Source: Corynespora cassiicola (Eukaryota; Ascomycota; Dothideomycetes; Pleosporales; Corynesporascaceae). From it: a stretch of DNA of 64,000 nt. Below the pieces are notes generated by a model, which had not been told where the DNA came from, did no database searches, and saw nothing but the letters and a program-made list of their open reading frames with translations. The stretch spans positions 186,001 to 250,000 of the forward strand of contig JAEUWY010000001.1 of NCBI GenBank assembly GCA_022059125.1, given 5' to 3'. The translations under genes were made by a program, and so were the position numbers. Positions 55,041 through 64,000 of this stretch are shown here, one piece after another (the stretch's first letter is position 1; each line of letters opens with the position of its first letter).

Positions 55041-57537
55041 TAGCTCATCTTCTGCGATATGGTCTCTCTGAGGCAGCGGCCCAGGTACTTCGTCATGGTA
55101 CTCGCCTTGCGGTCCACAGGCAACATCCCTGGGCCTTCACCCTGTACGCATTAGAAAACCCCCCCGCAGCCGTCAGTGGCGTGTCGTGTGCTGTAGACTG
55201 TGAGGCCTTCCATTTTCTTTTTTGCAGTAATCGCGTGGCCTTGCCAGCGTCCCGAGCTTGCGCATCGTTCTCTGTTTGAGCCCTGTGTCCTTAGCGCCAC
55301 TAAAGTGTTATCGAGGCTAAGCTAAGAGTATGCACCCTCAGCAGTCTAGACGTATGCTAATGCTTGGGTGCTCTATACAATCGGCCTTATTTCAAGATTA
55401 GACAACTGATGCCAATCCGTACAGCCTGAACCAAGGCACTAAAAGCTTGGGGCAAAAAAAGGCCCGCGACTGTAGCTTGCAATCGGTTCTAGAACGCTTA
55501 CTATGACATGGGTTCCCCGTGAACTAGTATGGCTTCGCCTGCCTCAGCAGGACCCTCACTCTGAACTGAACAGGTGGCAGATAACTTTATTGATATTTCT
55601 GATTAGTCGCCCCATATATTCCTGATCACTCTAGTAGTAAAGGAGAAGCGAATTGCTTATGCACCTTCCTTTAGTTAGGATATTATCTAATGCGAAGGAT
55701 ACTGACCAGTCATTGTCATATTTATTAAAGCATCGCATCTTGCTATCTACTCGATTTAAGCAAACTTACTTCATAAAGGTGCAGCTACTGAAGATTGTAT
55801 CTGGAAAACGAGGTGGGATGTCTTCCGCCCTGATCACAACTTAGAAGGACACTGTATGCATGCACGAATGAAGCCTTATGATTCTCCATAATCTAGAATA
55901 CTTCGAATACTTCAGATACTTATCCGCTAGGCCCCCAGTTTTCCCTCAAATGACTGGAATATACAAAAAGCCGAGTCAGAGTTCACCCGCAAATCCGGTG
56001 CTCCGGAAACAGCCGCAATAGAGAGCTGAAACTGAAATGTGCGGTGGCGAATCCGTCTGTCAGGTTTACGCCATGTGCTAACACGGAGACTAAACGGTAT
56101 ATGGCAGTAGCTAAATTAGCCCACCCACCGGCGTACGTTTTCTACGTTAGCTCCTCAGATACTGCAATCATGGCATTGAGGGCGCGGTTCCCTTTTCGGA
56201 GAAAACCCCCTGATCACGTACAATATCGTCGCGTGATTATTGTTACTCATTCGCAGCATATTTCCTATCTCATTTCGATCCTTACAGCGAACATTGTTGC
56301 CCGCATCCATTCAGCATTATTCACGGGACAATTTCACACACGAACCTCGGAAGTGAAACGCTGGTTCTCAATTCTGCTTCTCAGTTTCTGTCACACAACG
56401 TAAGGGAGGGACTGTGATCATTCAAGCCCATACTGTCCAGCTTCTTCCTCTAAACCGGAGCATCCGTACAGACCCACATCTTTGATTGGATTTGGTTTTC
56501 AGAAGATTTGTTCCACCCAACGCTTGGCGGCACTAACGAGTTTGATACGTAGGTCACCAGCGCGAGGTATTTAGCTCTACGCCAAGCATCTTCGTATGAA
56601 ACAATCAAACCCTTTTCCTAGCATCCCAGAGCGACAAAACATATCTTATGCACATATACTACAGTGTCTGTGCTTTGAAAAGAGCTCATTCAATCTGTTA
56701 GACAAGAGTGCATTTTGAATAGCTTGTATGTTGGCTGTTCTACGTAGATAAACTACTTTACCCTATCGACTCTTAAATTTCAAGTAGCTAATGCTGAAAT
56801 TTTTGGCTTGAATAGGCCTCACAAGGCAGAATACGTAGCTCCGCTAGTGAATGGAGCCAGAATCCATTACAAACGAGAGTTTGCCCCATATTAGGCCGCG
56901 AGTGAGCCGACGTAACCGCTCCAGAACACGGCCTATATTGCAGTAATATTACTTCCGGGATCTTTCGGACTCTGTCTATTGTGCACTAGTTACCCTGAGT
57001 CAATACTTGTAATAGACCTACCTGGGCTATACTTAGCAAACTGAAACTCAAGAGAGTCTATTTCTTGCTCAGTATTTAACAATTCAAGGCTTGTAGCTAT
57101 GACATCCACTGTCCTTCCATTAGATTATATCCAAAAGGAGATGGATTATACATTGCAAGGAGAGATCCTCTTTAGCGGTACATTATATCATGTAGGTTCT
57201 CCCAATGTTTAGCCTGACTCAACGGTTTCAATTGATGGATCTATTCGCACCGATTATGGCCAGGCGGAGCCCTGTGCTGCATGTCATCATGGAGCCTATC
57301 GTTTCTCGTATTTGATGACCCCATCTAGTCTTTCGGCCAGTTTGTTCGGTGACATCCAAGGGTCTTTCTTTGCACTCTATACCTATTGAAATCGTCCATG
57401 CTAAGGTAGCAAATTATTTAAGAGGCAGTTTCCCGCATCCAAAAGACATCATAAACATCATCAACTTCAGCATCAGCACCAACATCTCCGAATATTCTTA
57501 GCTCTTCAGCCTGAAAACAATTATTTCTTCTTTCAAA
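55041..57537. other. Long intergenic stretch, no supported gene
   Basis: About 2.5 kb. Frames at 55025-55279, 55653-55844 and 56044-56403 show no feature. The region just before 57538 is the promoter and leader of the pectate lyase gene. No shared repeat was noticed. Confidence 0.45.
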
Positions 57538-58366
57538 ATGATGCTTACTCCGTCCATTATTGTCATCGCTTCTGCGTCTCTGATTGCAGGCCAGACCCTT
57601 AACATCCCCACCAGAGTGGGAAATGTCCAACGTGCCCAGGCATCTGTCATATCTGCTAACCGAGACTTCGGCAACGCGGAGTTTGACAGCGGCATTACTT
57701 GCAACGAGGATGAGGGTGGTGACCCTGTCTTCATTCTTCGTCCCGGTGTCACCATCTCCAACTTAATCATCGGTCCAAACCAGATTGATGGTGGGTTTTC
57801 AATCATATCTTGCATAGCTCTCACTGACGGTCACTAGGTATTCATTGTGAGGGTGCCTGCACTCTGAACAATGTCTGGTTTAGAAACGTCTGCGAAGGTA
57901 GGATAGTTATTCTAATAAACGAAAATCAAGGTATCTAACTACAACAGATGCTGTTACCGCTCTCGGATCGGGCAACATTCTCATTTCTGGTGGTGGTGCC
58001 ACTGGCGCCTCCGACAAAGTGATCCAGGCCAACGGTCCCGGACGTGTCACTATCCGCAACTATACTGTTACCAACTCTGGCAAGCTCTACCGCAGCTGTG
58101 GCAATTGCTCCAACAACCAGGCTAGGAGCCCTCGCCATGTTACCATTGAGAATGTTCGCGCTAGCGGAATGACTTCTGATCTTGTTGGTATCAACTCTAA
58201 CTTCGGCGACACCGCCACGATCAGCGGCTCCTGCGGCAGCAACAACGGCGATGTCTGCAGGCCTTACCTGGGCGTGGAGGCTGGCCAGGGTGATGGCCCA
58301 GGACAGTCCGGCAATGCCGGATGCGGAGGTGCCCAGGGAACCCTTTCTACCCTCCCAGCCTGCTAG
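57538..58366 (+). CDS. Pectate lyase, polysaccharide lyase family 3
   Basis: This is a secreted enzyme that would cleave de-esterified pectin by beta-elimination, Ca2+-dependent in this family, for attack on plant cell walls. The model is exon 1 57538-57790 (ATG at 57538), intron 57791-57837 (GTGGGT..TAG, 47 bp), exon 2 57838-57897, intron 57898-57947 (GTAGGA..CAG, 50 bp), exon 3 57948-58366. All are in frame, giving 243 residues, the normal PL3 length. Residues 1-19 form a signal peptide (MMLTPSIIVIASASLIAGQ). Hallmarks include DEGGDPVFILRPGVTISNLIIG, GIHCEGACTLNNVWF, VCEDAVTA and the ladder-like RVTIRNYTVTNSGKLYRSCGNC. It ends in a Gly-rich, Cys-containing tail. No lesion is seen. No other cell-wall gene is adjacent. 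Confidence 0.93.
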
Positions 58367-58412
58367 ATGGGTCTTTCAGATTTCTTGTAGATAATATGCA
58401 GCAGAGAGCTTA

Positions 58413-58553
58413 TGTTAGCCTTCACGTGACTAGTTGTGGCATGTTTGCTTTTGGTATATGGAACCTGCCATCCCACGCACTTAAGACAGAGCTGTAGTTA
58501 TCTACAGCAATCAAATCAGTCCTCATTCTTCTTCCCCACACCCATGCTTTAGA
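58413..58553 (+). repeat. LTR-like repeat C, copy 2
   Basis: It starts TGTTAGCCTTCACGTGACTA, 46 bp after the pectate lyase stop codon, and aligns with 43524-43700. It is about 29 bp shorter in the middle. Confidence 0.65.
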
Positions 58554-61195
58554 ATGTTGAGAGTTGCAGTAGCTTGAGGTGAAACATCATCCCAAGGCCT
58601 CAAGGCTCTAAGGCCTCAAAGCTCTTAGGCAGTGACGTCTACAAAGGCTCATTCGTGGTGGTCGTCGTGATGTTGAAGCGAATGATCGCAATCCATGGGC
58701 TGGCAAGGCCCCTCTCCCCTCAACGAGTTGCCGAGCCGTGGATTTCAATCCCAACATCTGTGAATGGAGATACCGTCTGCTGGATTGAAACCATACAGGA
58801 CAAAGCTTCAACCAAGACTCCCAAATCGCGACTCTCCCAGATCGCGGAAAAGGCATCCCGTTTCAACTGAAACTTTTCGTCACAAGTAAGCTGTCTCACA
58901 GGAACGAAACAGCTTGCAGCTCACGTAGCGTAGATGAACGCTATGACCGCGATGGCCCGTAGGGCCCTGATTTCCACGGCCACGCTCGGCGTGGTCAGCG
59001 TCAGATGACCTTGGCCCGCAGCAAGGACGATCCCTTCCTGAAGCCCTGGCCGAAGCCCTGGTCGGAGTCCTTGGTGCTGACAACGGGTTGGAACTTGAAC
59101 TTTGACCCTTTTGCGCAGCGCTTCCGTCTGGACGTTCCGCTTGGCAGGTGGCTCTTCTTCATGAGCTTCCAGAAGCGCCAAGAAGAGCAGCAGCAGCAGC
59201 AGCAGCGACTTTTATGCCATATCCGCCTCATATCTAAGCAACTGCTGACGTGTGACAGTGAACGCGAAGTGACGGCGTTCGCGGAGGACGGCGGTCGTGG
59301 GTGGCTTTAGGCGTTGACGGTGCCTTCACTCAGTCAATCACATCTCCTCTCCCAGGCCCTTGCCATGACTGCTGTGAGCCATGCTGTACGTGACCATGAT
59401 GTGCGTGTGTGCATGTGACTGCGCGAAGCGATCAGGCGGCGGGGGGCTGTGCGACACAGGCTTGAGGAATCGAGGGCCAAGTACACATCCAAAGGTTGTA
59501 CGGTGGTGGTTGTTGTGGGTTGGACGCGGAGAGGATCGTCGAAATACTGTTGCTGTTAAAGATGAGGGCATATGTCACGTGATAAATGTGACATCACACG
59601 ATATATGAGATCACGCGACGGGTAGGGCGTCGGATCTGGTGCCAAAGCTTCGAGGTGATGGTGAAGGTGAAGATTTACGTGCCAATTGAGATGGGACGGA
59701 AATGGGATGATATGCTCGCTGCTCGTTAATGACAAAATGGAGACAATGGAGAAAAGCTGGGGTTTTAAATCTATGGAATTACGTAGTTTACTGTTCTATT
59801 GAATACTCAATTGGTATCAATACTATTTATTATTTAGTTCTAGCCTGGTATAGCTGAGAAAAAGGGACTTCTATAGCTTTTTCAGTAAAAAAGACTCTTA
59901 CAGCTTCTTCAGATAAATCTCTCTATTAAAAAGAATCGCGATCATAGCTGTTATTCAAGGCTCTACAGCCTCAAGTTGTAGGGCTGTTTTGTTATTCGGA
60001 TCGGATGTTTCACGGTGATCCTCGGTACGACATTTGTTTTGTAGGTTGTGGTTTGGCAGAAGGTATTGGCTGCGTGAAATGTGGCGGGGCTATAGCTCGC
60101 TTGCGAAGTACGTTGGGCACAGCAAATTGCTGGAGTAAGGCCGTCCAGCTGTAGCCGAACGGCATGAGGGGAATACGGAGAATGGGGGAACCCTCGGGCC
60201 GATGTTCGCAAACAGCCCGACCCTCCTTTGTGAAGCCTAATCTGCCCTTGTGTTTGAATAGATGCTAGGCATCAAGCGGTGATCCGATATCATCTCGAAA
60301 CTCTGCTTTTCTCAAACCCTTATTAGGTTTATGCTTAAACTCATTCGTGAGGAGAACAAAGATTGCCGTGGCAGCTTCTTAGGCGGCAATGCCTGCCCTT
60401 TTACGTCAATCGCCTGCACTGCACACACTCACTTATATACGTACCAAACTCGGTTTCTTCCATTCATCAGGCTTCGGGTTTCGGGTGGTCTTCAAAGCCC
60501 GAGCGGCCATTTTTGGCCGACGACTGCATCGGACCTCTTGTATGTCGGGGGTTCGGAGGTTGAGGAAGACCCCCGCACAGAGAGGACTGGTGTGACCCCG
60601 TCACACCAGTCCTAACCAACATGGGCTAAATTATCTTGGCAAATTATGAAGATGTCCTAAGGATTGGAGAATCTCGTCCTGTATTTTTCAAAGAACAAAT
60701 CTGGCTCATGCTGTGGTCTAAATGTGCATGGAATTTGGTTTAGAATAGTTACAAACTTCAATTCTACATAACCTATGTCTCTCACTCTTAGAGTAGTCCG
60801 TCTTGATGCAGGCTGCAATCAAGAGCCTAAACAATATCTGGTCAATTTTGAAGTTGGAGATTACAATTTAAATTGCGGTGATACTGCGCTACGACCCGTA
60901 GGAATGCGACATCTGCAGGGGGCGCTTATAACGGGGGAATGTATCTCACCAGCCGTATGAATGGACAAAAACATTTTGGTTCATCTTATTTTTTCTAACA
61001 AATGAAGAGTCAGTAAATCTTGCGTGATTGCTTGAGGCTGACGACAGGCAGACCGGCCGGAAGTTGCGCAAGCTTGCAGATTGTCGGCGACATGATGTAT
61101 GCCCAATCTCCGGGCTTTCCGTGCAAAATCCTGGGAAATAAGGAGGCGGTAATACATAAATAGCAGAAAGCTGCAGGAATAACACCATCCACAAA
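58554..61195. other. Long intergenic stretch with a CAG microsatellite
   Basis: A CAG/CTG trinucleotide run of six or seven units lies near 59188-59208. It sits inside overlapping frames on both strands (59005-59310 plus, 58921-59231 minus) that show no domain. An AT-rich part with TTCAGTAAAAAAGACTCTTACAG and a TTCAGATAAATCTC echo lies near 59880-59930. The perfect hairpin at 60583 is listed separately. No gene is supported. Confidence 0.45.
60583..60613. repeat. Perfect short hairpin, 14-bp arms and 3-nt loop
   Basis: AGGACTGGTGTGAC is followed by CCC and then its exact reverse complement GTCACACCAGTCCT. It lies in a GC-rich patch with no gene. It could be a terminator-like structure or the end of a small inverted-repeat element. 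Confidence 0.8.
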
Positions 61196-63359
61196 ATGAA
61201 TCCTCTTTACTCGGTTGTTGCCTTTCTTAGCCTTTCTAGTACCATTTTCGGATACGATCTATACTCTCGTCAGGAAAACTTAACTGAAGAACCTGATGCA
61301 TTGATCAATAGGGCCATTGTAGCACTTGGAGGTAATGAGAGCCTCTCTGCCGTACAGAATGTCAACTTCTTTGGCTCAACGTAAGCACTGCGTCAGCTTA
61401 TTCTATATACACACATTGCTCAATACTACCAGGATCGTGCGAAGCACAACGTTGCTGCTATCTGTTGCCGTAAATGGCGTTGATATTCCAGTAGATACAG
61501 CTGGCAGCCAGAACATCACTTATTCGTACAGCCAGCCTCATGTACTGCAGCGAATTGACAAACGTACTCAGATAGGAGGTGAGTACCCATGAATATGCAG
61601 GGGCTGAGAAAACTCTAATGGATTACCACAGCTGTTCTCATATTTGGACGCCCAAATCTTCAGCCAATGGAGTATTCTGAAGTGGTTCAGGGGGGTGAAG
61701 AAGGCTTTGCTGCCACTGTGAAAGGAAGCAGCTTTCTTTTTAACCCCAATGCAGAGCCTGGATATACTGACGGTAGGTATTGGGCTCATGATCTGCTCAC
61801 TAAAGAAACTGACTGATGTGTCTGTTTCCAGGGCTTTTGGCAGCGTACAAAATCTCTAATGCATACAAATGGGACCCACTACTCGTTTTAAGGGTAAGCC
61901 TTCTCTTGCTACCCATGTCGAAGATTCTCTCTTGCTGAGACATTGTACTACCGTCAGATTATTTCAAACGGCAATTTCACTCTTCGCCAAGAGGAAGTTT
62001 TTGTTGATATCTGGCTTCCAGGTGGTAAGAAATGCCGGTGTAGTTTTCGATGTTGATATGCAGCGCTAATGGCAAGACAAGTGCATGATGAAAACCTCGG
62101 CATAACTGTCTTCTTTCACCCACAGACAGATCTCCCATACGTCATTCGTACATACGAAGATCATCCACTCTTCGGCCTCTCTACCCATGATCTAAGAGTC
62201 TCGAGCTATAGTGCAGTTAATGGCGTGCAGCTGCCCCGCCGTTTTGTAACAATCTACAATAGAAGACATCTAATTGGAGACTATCAAGCCGACAGCGTAC
62301 AAATAAACTCGCAGCTTTCTAGCGATCTTTTCGGCATTCCTGGAAATGACACAGTTCCTCAGAACAGCGTTCCTGTTCGTGACCCTGAATACAGTTTCTC
62401 CGAGATCAGTGAATTTTCGAACGCTTATATTTGGGCTGGTCGGTATCCTGGGACCTTGGACCTTCTCAATGCAACACAACCTCTTGTGGATGTTCCAGGT
62501 TTCTGGTCCATCTCAATATCTGGAACGGGCTATCGACAATGTGTGGTTGAGCTGGAGGATGGCTCGGTGATTGTTCTAGATGCACCGGGGCACCAGAGTA
62601 GGCTCATCAGGGAATGGGCGAAGCAGACACTAGGGAAGCCGGTGACTCATGTTTGGGTATGTATTTCCCATATCCTGTGTCGAACTCAAAGTCGAACTCA
62701 AAGTCAACCCCACAATTAGACATATTTGAGATAATGCTGATGCTAGGTAGCCAACGCATCACCATCACGACCATGCTTTTGGCGTTGCAGACTTTGTTGC
62801 CAATGGCGCGAAGTTAATCATTCCCGAACAGGCTATTGATCACTACTCTGGACTCAATCTCACACACGATCAGCTAGTAATATACAAGTACGTAAACTGA
62901 TTCTGTACTCTATGTTCTGATGCCAAAAATTTAGGTTCCGTGAGCCTCTGGTACTTCGGGACAGCCGGACGGAGATTGCTATTATAGACTTGCGGGCTAC
63001 AACTCACGCTGAAGACCACGGATATGTATACATCCGCCCAGCATGCCCGACTTCGAGTAGCGGGTCGGCAGTGTTTGATGCTGATCATGCCAACCTGGGA
63101 TCCCTTACTCTCTCCGACCAAGGTCTGGCTGAAGAACTCCTTTTCGCTATGACCACCGATGGAGTTGCAGCTGATGCATTGTAAGTCTTTTCTATCTGCT
63201 AAAATTTCTTTTTTCTATATGGGTCTCTAATTCGTTCTCAGATTTGTGCCATCACATGGACCGACTGGTACCCTTGCGCAGGTATTAGGCCTTGTGAGTT
63301 ATGAGTACCCACCACATACAGTCATGGACTTTAGGTTTGGTGATACTACCTGTATTTAA
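61196..63359 (+). CDS. Secreted metallo-beta-lactamase-fold protein, multi-exon
   Basis: ATG 61196 begins a signal peptide (MNPLYSVVAFLSLSSTIFG). Exons I can join in frame are 61196-61380, 61433-61578, 61632-61772, 61832 to about 61892, a stretch from about 61957, a long exon up to 62656, then 62751-62887, 62935-63181 and 63242-63359. The junction around 62015-62070 is unresolved. Two frames meet there, and I cannot see which splice site is used. The metal-binding HxHxDH signature appears as THHHHDHAFGVADFV only if the acceptor is GGTAG at 62750. It follows a strand reading GKPVTHVWP. Other conserved parts are VIRTYEDHPLFGLSTHDL and VNGVQLPRRF. These features resemble fungal secreted MBL-fold hydrolases of unknown substrate. 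The gene may be intact, but the unresolved junction could hide a lesion. Confidence 0.7.
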
Positions 63360-64000
63360 GCAATAAAGAACATTGGGGTATGAGAAGACACTCTTGAGTT
63401 GCACTTCCGCTTCTCCTGTGTAGAAAATTTTTCGAATGGAGAATCGTTATTGGCTCGCAGAAATGCGAAGGCATTTGTTTCAACAGGAGAAAAAAAGGAA
63501 ATACTTTCATTTACTCTCATGTGTGAATATCATCTTTGGTTTTGAAATTTCCAAAGCTGAGGTGTTGAATTGGGTCTCTACGAACGTTAGTGCTCTTGTT
63601 TTCTGCTGTGCAAATTCCGTTCTGAACCAAACTTTGACCAGCTGAGCCCACAGAATTTTCATTATGGCTATGAGTGTGATAGCAAAAGCTGCACAGAACA
63701 TCCAATCCACATCAATAATCAATAAATTCAAAATGATAATTCTTAGAGGATACTTCTACATTATACAGCGATGCCATGTTATTACTTGCTAAAGCGTAAC
63801 GTAAGCTTATTAACTAATGTCTCTAAAATATGAGTATAGAAAACAGGAATAAGAACTGAGTTAATTACTGTTGTGGTGGCCAGGAGCTAGGGTTCGCCGT
63901 TGCAAAATACAGCTCAAGAAGAGCGAGGTTTACTCGAAGGAAGACCTAGAAATGAGGTTTTTGAAGACAAATGGATGGATCAGTCACTGGATCGATTCTC
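63360..64000. other. Intergenic end of the window
   Basis: Short overlapping frames at 63436-63731 show nothing recognisable. No repeat or gene is supported. Confidence 0.45.

Noticed and set aside
59005..59310. Gln-run protein from the CAG repeat
   Set aside because: Open on both strands because of the microsatellite and GC content. No conserved motif.
1..64000. CRISPR array, rRNA or tRNA genes
   Set aside because: No regularly spaced direct repeats with unique spacers, no rRNA-like blocks, and no cloverleaf I could convince myself of.

Overview
The window looks like nuclear DNA of a filamentous ascomycete (Pezizomycotina). The genes carry short introns of about 47-80 bases with GT..AG ends and CTAAC/CTGAC-like branch sites. 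The gene families include Zn2Cys6 and fungal_trans_2 regulators, a fungal dynamin-like GTPase, a PL3 pectate lyase, small cysteine-rich secreted proteins, and a purine-nucleoside-phosphorylase fragment of the type found in fungal NLRs. Pectate lyase plus effector-like secreted proteins suggest a plant-associated fungus. Gene density is low, repeats are frequent and many genes are damaged, so this reads as an accessory or repeat-rich compartment.

Layout. 0-10 kb: an intact Tc1/mariner transposase gene, a three-exon gene of unknown function, a C2H2 zinc-finger plus JmjC gene, an 11-bp minisatellite and copies of dispersed repeats. 10-18 kb: remnant of a fungal PD-(D/E)XK-like N-terminal region, a solo-LTR-like element, a three-exon dynamin-like gene, and a 388-residue coiled-coil protein gene. 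18-25 kb: a small nuclear-type gene, short repeats, and a decayed gene of a conserved fungal secreted-protein family. 25-37 kb is the most gene-like block: a secreted six-hairpin glycosidase-like protein, a fungal_trans_2 regulator with an in-frame stop, a Zn2Cys6 regulator, a frameshifted class III aminotransferase and an SMP-30/gluconolactonase gene.

38-48 kb holds the most striking object: two 3,497-bp arms that appear base-for-base identical and inverted (38800-42296 and 44379-47875, symmetric about position 43337.5), separated by a 2,082-bp unique spacer. Each arm carries two complete intron-containing genes for small secreted cysteine-rich proteins (135 and 111 residues), a third small cysteine-rich ORF, and an LTR-like repeat. 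The left arm abuts a tandem array of about 155-bp units. The right arm abuts a dispersed repeat and then a nearly complete Tad-like LINE (48.2-53.9 kb).

53-64 kb: an NLR-type nucleoside phosphorylase fragment, an intact three-exon PL3 pectate lyase gene, further LTR-like repeats, a perfect short hairpin, and a multi-exon secreted metallo-beta-lactamase-fold gene.

All gene models are my own reading of frames and splice sites. Domain names rest on recognised motifs, not on searches.
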